Source: Sediminicola sp. YIK13 (lineage in GTDB: Bacteria > Bacteroidota > Bacteroidia > Flavobacteriales > Flavobacteriaceae). From it: a DNA stretch of 64,000 bases. Where the stretch lies: assembly GCF_001430825.1 (NCBI RefSeq), contig NZ_CP010535.1:2150501-2214500 (forward strand), written 5' to 3'. The position numbers and the translations under genes were made by a program. The notes beneath the pieces were generated by a model. The model was given only the letters and a program-made list of their open reading frames with translations, was not told the origin of the DNA and did no database searches. This document shows positions 9,298 through 19,220 of this stretch, piece by piece. The stretch's first letter is position 1. Every line of letters starts with the position of its first letter.

Positions 9298-9334
9298 TAG
9301 TAATCCAGAATTTTAAAATTTAAAAACTAAAAAT

Positions 9335-11262
<1,928 letters not shown>

Positions 11263-11293
11263 AAGGCAATTGCCCAAAGCATCAATTGAATAT

Positions 11294-11327
11294 AAAAAAA
11301 ACGCTCTGGATACCAGAGCGTTTTTTT
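11294..11327. terminator. Bidirectional terminator between groEL and the HMA gene
   Basis: Perfect 9-bp stem ACGCTCTGG (11301-11309) and CCAGAGCGT (11313-11321) with a 3-base loop, flanked by an A-run (11294-11300) and a T-run (11321-11327), so it can stop transcription from both convergent operons. Confidence 0.93.
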
Positions 11328-11332
11328 ATTGT

Positions 11333-11689
11333 CTAATGTTTTTTACTATCGTCAGTATTGTCTTCACGGTATCTACAACAAGGATGCACCTGTTCATAAG
11401 CCTCTTTGCTGGCCTTTAGTTCCTTGGTATCGTGCCCTACTGCCACTAAGGCTGTCTTTACTTCCATGGCATTGGTCTTACGTTCGTCCATGATCAAGGA
11501 CAATTGGTGCGTAGGGATATCCCAATTGGCAAACTTTACCCCTGGCACCCCAAGGGCAGCCTTTTCTATACGCATCTTGCACATCTCACATTTCCCATCG
11601 ACCTCCATGGTCAACTTCTTGTTTTTATCCTGGGCGTAGGTCACCAAGGTAATACATAACATCGCTATTACTAAAAATCCTTTTTTCAT
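11333..11689 (-). CDS. Exported heavy-metal-associated (HMA) domain protein
   Basis: Protein of 118 residues with a signal peptide (MKKGFLVIAMLCITLVTYAQ) and an HMA fold with the metal-binding GKCEMC motif (C34, C37). The C-terminus carries a further HPCCRYRED pair of cysteines. It probably binds Cu(I) or a similar soft metal in the periplasm. The open frame extends upstream to 11833, but the extension overlaps the 3' end of the TonB receptor gene and has no sense as a signal; the ATG at 11689 gives a proper signal peptide. It is the last gene of a metal module with the receptor and the HYC_CC_PP protein. Confidence 0.88.
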   Translation of the reverse strand: MKKGFLVIAMLCITLVTYAQDKNKKLTMEVDGKCEMCKMRIEKAALGVPGVKFANWDIPTHQLSLIMDERKTNAMEVKTALVAVGHDTKELKASKEAYEQVHPCCRYREDNTDDSKKH

Positions 11690-11741
11690 ATTTTTAATTT
11701 TAAGGTTAATCTTCAGATTCTCATACGGTAAGGAATACAAC

Positions 11742-13976
11742 TTATAATTTATATCTAAATCCCGTATAATACATGCTGCCCATAATAGGCGCATACACAA
11801 TACTCGTATCAAAATAAGGGCCAAAAGGGTCATCTGCCCCCAAAACCGCCTTATCCTGCATAAAATTAGTCAAATTCTCCCCACCTACATACATTTCGAA
11901 ATGTTTGGAAAACACCTTGGTGACTTGCCCATTCATTAAACTGTATGGTGCAGCAGTCGCCTCTAATCGATATTCCGATGGGTTGGAAGTAGTGTTGGGC
12001 AAGCGTTGTTCGCCAATGGCATGCAATGTATAATCAAAACGCCATTGCGCCCCATTTTCTTTGGGCAAGGTCACATATCCTATGTTGGCAAAAAATCTGT
12101 TTTTAGCCTGCAGGGGCTTTTGAAAGCTACCCGAATTATAATCGGTCTGCACGTCATAATTTTTGTACGCTGCACGGATTTCCACATTTTTTACTACCTC
12201 ATAATCCAGTTCTACCTGAAAGCTGTTCGCATAACTGCTCCCTTCTAAATTATAGAACGATATTTCCTGAGGATTCTCCCAATCTACCACGATTTGGTTA
12301 TCAAAGTCTGTGCGATAATAGTCTACCGTGAAATTCCCTTTCCTATTGAAAAGATTAAAGCCCTGTAAAAAGCTCACACCATAGTTCCAGGCCACTTCGG
12401 GATCCAATCCGTAGATTTCACCCCCCATGTTTTGAATATTGATCTGTCTTGAGGAACCAAAAAGCTGTTGGTTTTCGGCAAAAATATTAGCTGCTCTTCT
12501 CCCTTTCCCGAAAGACCCTCTTAAACTGGCATTTTCCCATGGGGTATAGCGCACATGTAATCTTGGTGTCACAAAAGTACCCAGCCGATTGTGTGTATCC
12601 ACGCGTAGCCCAGCAACCAAACTCAAAGTCTCCAGATTATCATAGCTGTACTCAAAAAAAGCACCCAAAGAATTGTCCGTGCGCCCGTAATCTTCAGTAT
12701 TTACAATTTCATCATAGGTATCCAAGGCAAAGGTGAGCCCGGTTTTAAAGTGGTGTTGTGTACTCCCTATGATTGAATTGAAGATCGCGTTGGAATAAAG
12801 ACTGTGATGGTCAATATCGTATTGGTTGAATCCGTAATAGGATTCCTGCTTGTGCATGCTGTACGAAGCCTGAAACCCCAAACTTTGGAACGGTAGTTCT
12901 GGAAAGACATATCCTAACTTAATGGAAGCATCAAAGCGACGCGTATCTATTTCCCCACCCCATGCATTGGTAGTGAATTTATCACGGTCTGGATCAAAGT
13001 CGGTCTGCCCTACCTGCTTCTCATCATTCAAAAAACGAACATTCAAAAAACTGATAAAGCCCGTTTCAGGATTTTGGTACTGCCAGCGGTTCATCACATT
13101 GATCTGGTTCGCCAGAGGCACATCCAAAAATCCATCTCCATTATCATCCACGTTAGCATCACGCAAGTTACCATGTACATAAAGCCCTGAACTCCATTTG
13201 TCGGTCAGTTTTCTATTGACATGGGTGTTGAGCTCATATCTGCCATTTAATGCGGCATATCCGTTCACAAACAGCTCGCTATCCGTAAGGGGCTTAACTA
13301 ATTCCGTATTGATCTGTCCGGATATACTTTCGTATCCATTGACAACACTTCCCGCACCTTTTGTAATCTGAATACTCTCCACCCATGTTCCCGGAGTAAA
13401 TGTCAATCCAAATGCTTGGGATGCCCCTCGAACCATGGGTATATTCTCTTGCGTAATGAGTAAGTAAGGACTGGTCAAACCCAGCATCTGAATCTGTTTG
13501 GTCCCCGTAAGAGCATCTGTGAAATTTACATCTATAGACGGGTTGGTCTCAAAGCTTTCTGAAAGGTTACAACATGCCGCCTTAAGAAGTTCTGCACTGT
13601 TGACGGTAACCACATTTTGTGCGCTAAAGAATGTTTTTTGCAGGGCATCCCTCTTTTTCTCAACCACCACCTCATTCAACATATTTGAAGGTTGCAGGGA
13701 GTGATGCAGCATTTTTGGGCCGTTGACGGTGAGAGTATCGGTTTTAAAACCAACATAACTAATCACCAATTGGTTATACTTTTTTGAGTAGGGAATGGAA
13801 AAAGAACCCTCCTCATTGGTCATGGTGCCAATTTGGGAGTTCAACCAATAGACATTGGCCCCAGATAGACCGATATGCCTGTTATCTTCATTGGCCTCCA
13901 TCACCATACCTTCCACTTTTTCTTGGGAAAGCGAAATCAATGGCAAGAACAATAAAATAAATAAATAGTATTTCAT
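11742..13976 (-). CDS. TonB-dependent outer-membrane receptor, probably for a metal
   Basis: Protein of 744 residues with a signal peptide, an N-terminal carboxypeptidase-regulatory-like beta-sandwich (about 20-105, EGSFSIPYSKKYNQLVISYVGF), a plug domain (about 115-235, with KGAGSVVNGYESISGQINTE) and a long C-terminal beta-barrel ending in an aromatic strand (MYYTGFRYKL). Such receptors import large or scarce substrates across the outer membrane using TonB energy. The neighbouring HMA protein and HYC_CC_PP protein suggest a copper-like or other metal substrate; the sequence itself does not show the ligand. Gap to the HMA gene is 52 bases. Confidence 0.92.
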   Translation of the reverse strand: MKYYLFILLFLPLISLSQEKVEGMVMEANEDNRHIGLSGANVYWLNSQIGTMTNEEGSFSIPYSKKYNQLVISYVGFKTDTLTVNGPKMLHHSLQPSNMLNEVVVEKKRDALQKTFFSAQNVVTVNSAELLKAACCNLSESFETNPSIDVNFTDALTGTKQIQMLGLTSPYLLITQENIPMVRGASQAFGLTFTPGTWVESIQITKGAGSVVNGYESISGQINTELVKPLTDSELFVNGYAALNGRYELNTHVNRKLTDKWSSGLYVHGNLRDANVDDNGDGFLDVPLANQINVMNRWQYQNPETGFISFLNVRFLNDEKQVGQTDFDPDRDKFTTNAWGGEIDTRRFDASIKLGYVFPELPFQSLGFQASYSMHKQESYYGFNQYDIDHHSLYSNAIFNSIIGSTQHHFKTGLTFALDTYDEIVNTEDYGRTDNSLGAFFEYSYDNLETLSLVAGLRVDTHNRLGTFVTPRLHVRYTPWENASLRGSFGKGRRAANIFAENQQLFGSSRQINIQNMGGEIYGLDPEVAWNYGVSFLQGFNLFNRKGNFTVDYYRTDFDNQIVVDWENPQEISFYNLEGSSYANSFQVELDYEVVKNVEIRAAYKNYDVQTDYNSGSFQKPLQAKNRFFANIGYVTLPKENGAQWRFDYTLHAIGEQRLPNTTSNPSEYRLEATAAPYSLMNGQVTKVFSKHFEMYVGGENLTNFMQDKAVLGADDPFGPYFDTSIVYAPIMGSMYYTGFRYKL

Positions 13977-14007
13977 TTAATATCTTTTAAATAATTATGA
14001 TATAGAA

Positions 14008-14026
14008 TTAACGACATAGGCGTTAA
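14008..14026. repeat. Inverted repeat upstream of the TonB receptor gene
   Basis: TTAACG (14008-14013) and CGTTAA (14021-14026) separated by 7 bases, in the 106-base gap before the receptor gene. It may be an operator or an mRNA hairpin; six-base arms are too short for confidence. Confidence 0.25.
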
Positions 14027-14082
14027 AAATTCCTTTTTGCTCTCCAACTTCATTGGAAAGTATTCCTAATCATCTAAAAAAA

Positions 14083-14496
14083 TTAAATTATAAAGACCTG
14101 ATCAAGGAGCTGTACGTTCCTAACCAGCACGGGTGGTGCATATTTATCGAAATCTGCCAACTTAGGATCTGAACCAGCAAATAAGGTATAATCGGTTATT
14201 GATGGACTAAAAAGGTAGTACTGTACTATGGAGCATTCGACTTGTGACGTTGTTAAGTCGTCCTGACCAACAATTACGGCAAGTTCATAGGCACAACAAG
14301 AATTGGCACCCCATTCTGCGCTTTCAGAATTTTTTTTGGAGGACGGGTCCATACCACACCTTTCGGCATGTTCAAAAAAGGCAATATCAACCAAGGCTTT
14401 TCCGCAATAATGCATTCCAATAGTCCATGAGACCGTGGAGACCAAGAGAAGCAAAGCCATTGCAATAGAAAAAACTTTTTGAAATATTGATTTCAT
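14083..14496 (-). CDS. HYC_CC_PP family protein
   Basis: Protein of 137 residues with an N-terminal hydrophobic signal (MKSIFQKVFSIAMALLLLVS). It carries the three motifs that name this Bacteroidota family: HYC (MHYCGK), CC (NSCCAYE) and PP (APPVLVRN), plus one further cysteine in ERCGMD. The cysteines and histidine suggest metal binding in the envelope, in line with the TonB receptor and HMA protein downstream. An alternative GTG start at 14529 is excluded because it overlaps the -33 promoter box. The predicted transcription start falls on or next to the ATG, so the mRNA would be leaderless. Confidence 0.85.
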   Translation of the reverse strand: MKSIFQKVFSIAMALLLLVSTVSWTIGMHYCGKALVDIAFFEHAERCGMDPSSKKNSESAEWGANSCCAYELAVIVGQDDLTTSQVECSIVQYYLFSPSITDYTLFAGSDPKLADFDKYAPPVLVRNVQLLDQVFII

Positions 14497-14501
14497 GGGA
14501 T

Positions 14502-14531
14502 CAAAAATATAAAATAAACCTCCGTTCACAA
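14502..14531 (-). promoter_or_regulatory. Promoter of the metal module
   Basis: Minus strand: TTG (14531-14529), exactly 19 bases, then TATTTTTG (14509-14502). This is a full match to the Bacteroidota consensus. The -7 box ends 5 bases before the ATG at 14496, so transcription should begin at about the start codon. Confidence 0.75.
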
Positions 14532-14618
14532 TATAGTTGGCATAAGTATTAACTTAAATTTACGTATCACTGGCATGTAATTTTCATAGAAAAATGCGAC
14601 CTAGAAATTCTAATTGAA

Positions 14619-14626
14619 TATTTTTG
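14619..14626 (+). promoter_or_regulatory. -7 promoter element of the GAF/fRMsr gene
   Basis: TATTTTTG, an exact TAnnTTTG match. It overlaps an upstream TTG that could otherwise be read as a start codon, which argues for the ATG at 14642. No good -33 element is visible. Confidence 0.5.
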
Positions 14627-14641
14627 CAAAAAATCACCCTA

Positions 14642-15094
14642 ATGTTAGCTACTTTAAGACCACACATTTCATCTATACTAGACAATAACACTACAGATGT
14701 AGACGCCAAACTGCAACAAATCTGTGACCTTTTAAAAGAAGAAGTAACCCACTATGACTGGGTAGGATTTTATTTTAAAAATGGTGATAAGAATGAGTTA
14801 AAATTGGGCCCTTATGCCGGTACCCCTACTGACCATACCATTATCCCTTTCGGTAAAGGTATTTGTGGACAAGTGGCCGTTTCCAATCAAAATTTTGTGG
14901 TCCCGGATGTAAAGGCCCAGGACAACTATATTGCCTGCAGCATTACGGTAAAGTCTGAAATAGTGGTTCCCTTGTTCGTAAATGGGGAAAATGTGGGACA
15001 AATAGACATAGATTCCAACACTCCCGATCCATTTACCCCTGAGGACGAGCGGTTTTTGGAATTTGTAAATGAGGAAGTGGCCAAAATTCTTTAA
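14642..15094 (+). CDS. GAF-domain protein, free methionine-R-sulfoxide reductase family
   Basis: Single GAF domain of 150 residues closely matching the fRMsr family, which reduces free L-methionine-(R)-sulfoxide in the cytoplasm. The family core PFGKGICGQVA and DNYIACSITVKSEIVVPL are present, so the cysteines equivalent to E. coli C94 and C118 (the latter catalytic) are kept at the correct spacing of 24. The first cysteine (C84 in E. coli) is replaced in LGPYAGTP, so disulfide recycling would differ. The ATG start is preferred over an upstream in-frame TTG (14624) that lies inside the -7 promoter element. Confidence 0.85.
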   Translation: MLATLRPHISSILDNNTTDVDAKLQQICDLLKEEVTHYDWVGFYFKNGDKNELKLGPYAGTPTDHTIIPFGKGICGQVAVSNQNFVVPDVKAQDNYIACSITVKSEIVVPLFVNGENVGQIDIDSNTPDPFTPEDERFLEFVNEEVAKIL

Positions 15095-15145
15095 AACTTT
15101 GGTTGTTTTGTTGATAACCTGCCTCCTTTTTTAAAGGTAAAGACC

Positions 15146-15153
15146 TACTTTTG
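15146..15153 (+). promoter_or_regulatory. Probable -7 element of purH
   Basis: TACTTTTG, an exact TAnnTTTG match 36 bases before the purH ATG. No clear -33 element is seen. Confidence 0.45.
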
Positions 15154-15189
15154 TGTCCTTATTAATTTCTTTAGATAAGCACACAAAAA

Positions 15190-16722
15190 ATGAGCACCAC
15201 AAAAAAAGCAACATCGGCCCTAATTTCTGTATTTCATAAAAATGGTCTAGCGCCATTAGTACAAAAATTCAATGAACTTGGAATCACTATTTACTCTACC
15301 GGAGGAACAGAAAAGTTCATCAAAGAATTAGGAATAGATGTGGTTCCCGTGGAGGATGTGACCAGTTATCCTTCCATATTGGGCGGTAGGGTTAAGACCT
15401 TGCACCCAAAAGTTTTTGGAGGGATATTAAACAGACAGGATCATACTGGTGACCAGGAACAACTAAAGGAATTTGATATTCCACAATTGGACATTGTCAT
15501 TGTTGACCTATATCCTTTTGAAAAGACAGTTGCCAGTGGAGCATCGGAACAAGATATAATAGAAAAAATTGATATAGGGGGCATTTCTTTGATAAGGGCG
15601 GCTGCCAAAAACTTTAAGGATGTACTTTGTGTGTCCTCTATGGATGATTACAGTGAGGTCTTGGATTTGATCACAGAGGGCAAGGGAAGTACTACTTTGG
15701 AGGATCGCAAGAGATTTGCGGCCAAATCCTTTAACGTTTCCTCCCACTATGATACCGCCATCTTCAACTATTTTAATAAAAACCACGAAGAAGCAGTATT
15801 AAAAATTAGCGAGCCTAATGGACAGGTCCTGCGTTATGGAGAAAACCCACATCAGAAAGGGTTCTTCTTTGGAGATTTTGACGCCATGTTCAATAAGGTG
15901 CACGGCAAGGAACTTTCCTACAATAACCTTTTAGACGTAGATGCTGCGGTTAATCTAATGAACGAGTTCAAAAATGACGCCCCAACCTTTGCCATCCTAA
16001 AACATAACAATGCCTGTGGCCTTGCCATGAGGGACACCCTTCACCAAGCGTATGTGGATGCCCTGGCCGGGGATCCTGTTTCGGCCTTTGGCGGGGTATT
16101 GATCAGCAATAAGGAAATAGACAAAGCCACAGCAGAAGAAATACATCAGTTGTTCTGTGAAGTTGTAATTGCACCTTCCTATGCCTCTGATGCCCTTGAA
16201 ATATTGAAAGGAAAAAAGAACAGGATCATTTTGATCCAAAACGATGTTGAACTACCTGAAACTATGGTACGCACCTGTTTAAATGGTGTTCTAGTGCAAG
16301 GAAGGGACAATATTACGGATGCGATTGAAGGTTTAACTTACGCCACTGACAATAAACCATCTGAAGGCGAGCTTGAAGATTTGATCTTTGCCTCAAAAAT
16401 ATGCAAGCACACCAAATCCAATACCATTGTCTTGGCAAAAGGGAAACAATTGTTCGCAAGTGGTACAGGACAGACCTCAAGGGTGGATGCTTTAAACCAA
16501 GCGATCCACAAAGCCCAGTCTTTCAATTTTGACCTTCAAGGTGCGGTTATGGCAAGTGATGCATTCTTCCCATTCCCCGATTGTGTTGAGATTGCTGGCA
16601 ATAGTGGCATAAAAAGTGTGATTCAACCAGGAGGTTCCATCAAGGATCAATTGAGCATAGATTATTGTAATGAAAATGGAATTGCCATGGTAATGACAGG
16701 CACTCGCCATTTTAAACATTAA
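15190..16722 (+). CDS. purH: Bifunctional AICAR formyltransferase / IMP cyclohydrolase
   Basis: Catalyses the last two steps of de novo purine synthesis, AICAR to FAICAR to IMP, in the cytoplasm. Length 510 is normal. The N-terminal MGS-like cyclohydrolase domain has IYSTGGTEKFI and GGRVKTLHPKVFGGIL. The C-terminal formyltransferase domain has the LRYGENPHQK junction, the KHNNACG catalytic Lys-His motif, GDPVSAFGGV and the conserved ending ASDAFFPFPDCVE...VIQPGGS. It stands alone between its own promoter and the mre operon, whose -33 box begins right after the purH stop codon. Confidence 0.98.
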   Translation: MSTTKKATSALISVFHKNGLAPLVQKFNELGITIYSTGGTEKFIKELGIDVVPVEDVTSYPSILGGRVKTLHPKVFGGILNRQDHTGDQEQLKEFDIPQLDIVIVDLYPFEKTVASGASEQDIIEKIDIGGISLIRAAAKNFKDVLCVSSMDDYSEVLDLITEGKGSTTLEDRKRFAAKSFNVSSHYDTAIFNYFNKNHEEAVLKISEPNGQVLRYGENPHQKGFFFGDFDAMFNKVHGKELSYNNLLDVDAAVNLMNEFKNDAPTFAILKHNNACGLAMRDTLHQAYVDALAGDPVSAFGGVLISNKEIDKATAEEIHQLFCEVVIAPSYASDALEILKGKKNRIILIQNDVELPETMVRTCLNGVLVQGRDNITDAIEGLTYATDNKPSEGELEDLIFASKICKHTKSNTIVLAKGKQLFASGTGQTSRVDALNQAIHKAQSFNFDLQGAVMASDAFFPFPDCVEIAGNSGIKSVIQPGGSIKDQLSIDYCNENGIAMVMTGTRHFKH

Positions 16723-16755
16723 TTTTGTTACTTTCACCGATAAAACTTACTTTTA
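16723..16755 (+). promoter_or_regulatory. Promoter of the mre operon
   Basis: TTTTG (16723-16727), 20-base spacer, TACTTTTA (16748-16755), one base off the TAnnTTTG consensus. It starts immediately after the purH stop codon and would begin transcription close to 16762. Confidence 0.55.
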
Positions 16756-16778
16756 ATCCGACAACCAAATTTGTATAA

Positions 16779-17807
16779 ATGGGATTTTTTGATTTCTTGA
16801 CCGAGGAGATAGCCATAGATTTAGGAACGGCGAACACCCTTATTATTCATAACGACAAAGTAGTCGTTGATAGTCCATCTATAGTAGCTAGAGATAGGAT
16901 TACTGGTAAAATAATTGCAGTTGGGAAAGAAGCCAATATGATGCAAGGAAAGACCCATGAGAACATCAAAACCATACGCCCCTTGAAAGATGGGGTAATT
17001 GCAGATTTTGACGCTTCGGAAAAGATGATCAATATGTTCATCAAGAATATCCCTGCTTTAAAGAAAAAATGGTTTCCACCAGCGTTGCGTATGGTCATTT
17101 GTATTCCCTCAGGAATTACTGAGGTGGAGATGCGAGCTGTTAAGGAATCTGCTGAACGGGTAAATGGTAAGGAAGTTTATCTTATCCATGAACCTATGGC
17201 GGCAGCTATCGGTATCGGATTAGATATCATGCAGCCCAAGGGTAACATGATTGTGGATATAGGAGGTGGTACTACGGAAATTGCCGTTATCGCCCTGGGT
17301 GGTATTGTTTGTGACAAATCCGTAAAAATTGCGGGTGACGTATTCACCAATGATATCATTTATTACATGCGTACCCAGCACAACCTATATGTAGGGGAAA
17401 GCACCGCGGAAAATATAAAAATAACCATTGGATCCGCTACGGAAGACCTTCAGACCCCTCCAGAGGACATGTCGGTGCAAGGAAGAGATTTATTGACAGG
17501 AAAACCAAAGCAGGTACAAGTCTCGTATAGAGAGATAGCGAAAGCATTGGACAAGTCCATTTTAAGAGTAGAGGACGCTGTTATGGAGACCCTATCACAA
17601 ACGCCACCAGAATTGGCCGCGGATATCTATAACACAGGGATATACTTGGCCGGTGGAGGTTCTATGTTAAGAGGATTGGACAAAAGATTGTCACAAAAAA
17701 CAGATCTACCGGTTTACATTGCTGAAGATCCATTGAGGGCAGTAGTACGCGGAACTGGAATTGCCTTGAAAAACTTGGAACGATACAAAAGTATCTTGAT
17801 CAAATAA
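16779..17807 (+). CDS. mreB: Rod-shape-determining actin homologue MreB
   Basis: Bacterial actin of 342 residues that forms membrane-bound filaments guiding lateral cell-wall synthesis. Phosphate-binding loops are clear: IAIDLGTANTLI at the N-terminus and MIVDIGGGTTEIAVIALGG in the middle; the adenosine-binding stretch is LAGGGSMLRGLD. The N-terminal GFFDFLTEE may be the amphipathic membrane anchor. It heads the mreBCD-mrdA-rodA operon; mreC begins 92 bases later. Confidence 0.98.
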   Translation: MGFFDFLTEEIAIDLGTANTLIIHNDKVVVDSPSIVARDRITGKIIAVGKEANMMQGKTHENIKTIRPLKDGVIADFDASEKMINMFIKNIPALKKKWFPPALRMVICIPSGITEVEMRAVKESAERVNGKEVYLIHEPMAAAIGIGLDIMQPKGNMIVDIGGGTTEIAVIALGGIVCDKSVKIAGDVFTNDIIYYMRTQHNLYVGESTAENIKITIGSATEDLQTPPEDMSVQGRDLLTGKPKQVQVSYREIAKALDKSILRVEDAVMETLSQTPPELAADIYNTGIYLAGGGSMLRGLDKRLSQKTDLPVYIAEDPLRAVVRGTGIALKNLERYKSILIK

Positions 17808-17899
17808 AAAAGGCATACAGCGTAGGAAGGTCATTTTTTTCATTGGGCACAACCTATATGGATGGTCATTTATATAACCCCCCAAAATAGCTAAAGTGA

Positions 17900-18718
17900 A
17901 TGCAACAGATTATTCGATTTATAATAAGATATAAAATCTCCTTGCTTTATGTCTTGTTGTTAACAGTTGCCTTTACTCTGACCGTTCAATCACATTCCTA
18001 TCATAAGTCAAGGTTTTTCAATTCTGCCAATAGTTTTACTGGAGGCATATATCAGACAACAAACAACTTCACCTCTTATTTTGGGCTAGGGACAGAAAAC
18101 CAAAAACTATTGGAAGAGAATAAAAGGCTAAAGAGCATACTTTTTAACCTAAAAGTTCCTGAAACCATAGAGTTGGATACAAGTAAGACCACCTATGTGG
18201 TTACCTCAGCCAGGGTGATCAAAAACAGTTTTGCAAACCCCAGGAACTATATCACCATCAATAAGGGAAAGGCAGACGGACTGAAACAAGATATGGGGGT
18301 CATTACCTCAAATGGTATTTTGGGAATCATAGAAAGCACCTCGGAGCATTTTGCAATTGTTCAGAGTATCTTGAACACCAAATCGAATATCAACGCAAAA
18401 ATCAAAAATACGGATCGTTTTGGCTCCCTGGTTTGGAACACAAAAAAGTTTAATGTCGTACAACTAGTGGACATTCCAAGATTAGTACCATTAAAGATTG
18501 GGGATACCATAGTTACTGGTGCAAGTTCCAGTATATTTCCAGAAAATATTCCCATAGGGACGATTAAATCTTTTGACCTAACGACCTCAAAAAGTTATTA
18601 TAGTATAGATGTCGACTTGTTCAATGATATGACCAACATTAAAAACGTGTATATCATCAACAACATAGATAGACCTGAATTATTACAATTGGAATCTGAA
18701 ATAGAAAATGGGCAGTAA
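17900..18718 (+). CDS. mreC: Rod-shape-determining protein MreC
   Basis: Elongasome scaffold of 272 residues: short cytoplasmic tail, one TM helix (about 11-28), a coiled-coil (NQKLLEENKRLKSILF near 71-86) and a periplasmic double beta-barrel domain. It activates PBP2-RodA. The pattern GLKQDMGVITSNGILGIIES is typical of the family. It overlaps mreD by 11 bases, indicating translational coupling. Confidence 0.95.
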   Translation: MQQIIRFIIRYKISLLYVLLLTVAFTLTVQSHSYHKSRFFNSANSFTGGIYQTTNNFTSYFGLGTENQKLLEENKRLKSILFNLKVPETIELDTSKTTYVVTSARVIKNSFANPRNYITINKGKADGLKQDMGVITSNGILGIIESTSEHFAIVQSILNTKSNINAKIKNTDRFGSLVWNTKKFNVVQLVDIPRLVPLKIGDTIVTGASSSIFPENIPIGTIKSFDLTTSKSYYSIDVDLFNDMTNIKNVYIINNIDRPELLQLESEIENGQ

Positions 18719-19220
18719 ATACTATTTTATAAATATCGTTCGCTTTGTGCTGCTTGTATTATTTCAGGTACTCGTATTCAATCACCTTAATTTCTTTGGA
18801 TATATAAACCCAATGGTTTATATTCTCTTTATATACTGGTATCCTATCAAAGAAAACAGATCCCTATTTCTTTTGATAAGTTTCTTATTGGGGCTTGCCG
18901 TTGATTTATTTTCAGATACCATGGCAATACATACTGCGGCAACAATAACCATAGCCTATCTAAGACCAAGTATTATGAGATTTTGCTTTGGGGTAAACTA
19001 TGAATTTCAGAGTTTTAAGCTGTCTAACAGTACTAAAGCACAACAAATTACATTTATTGCGTTATTAATATTAATACATCATATTACATACTTTACATTA
19101 GAAATTTTCAGTTTCTCCAATTTACTGATAATTTTGAAAAAAATAGCATCAACAAGCGCAGTGACCTTGTTGGTCTGTTTATTGATAAGTTCACTAGTTA
19201 GCACCAAAAAGAATGAATAA
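18708..19220 (+). CDS. mreD: Rod-shape-determining protein MreD
   Basis: Integral membrane protein of 170 residues with about five hydrophobic segments and the family pattern of a central SFLLGLAVDLFSDTMAIHTAA motif (aspartate after the third TM). It works with MreC in the elongasome. It overlaps mreC at its start and mrdA at its end (8 bases). Sequence conservation in MreD is low, so part of the call rests on gene order. Confidence 0.93.
   Translation: MGSKYYFINIVRFVLLVLFQVLVFNHLNFFGYINPMVYILFIYWYPIKENRSLFLLISFLLGLAVDLFSDTMAIHTAATITIAYLRPSIMRFCFGVNYEFQSFKLSNSTKAQQITFIALLILIHHITYFTLEIFSFSNLLIILKKIASTSAVTLLVCLLISSLVSTKKNE

Noticed and set aside
11690-11833. N-terminal extension of the HMA gene into the TonB receptor
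   Set aside because: The extra 48 residues overlap the end of the receptor gene and spoil the signal peptide found at 11689.
14624-14642. TTG start adding six residues to the fRMsr gene
   Set aside because: The TTG lies inside the -7 promoter element, so it would not be in the transcript.
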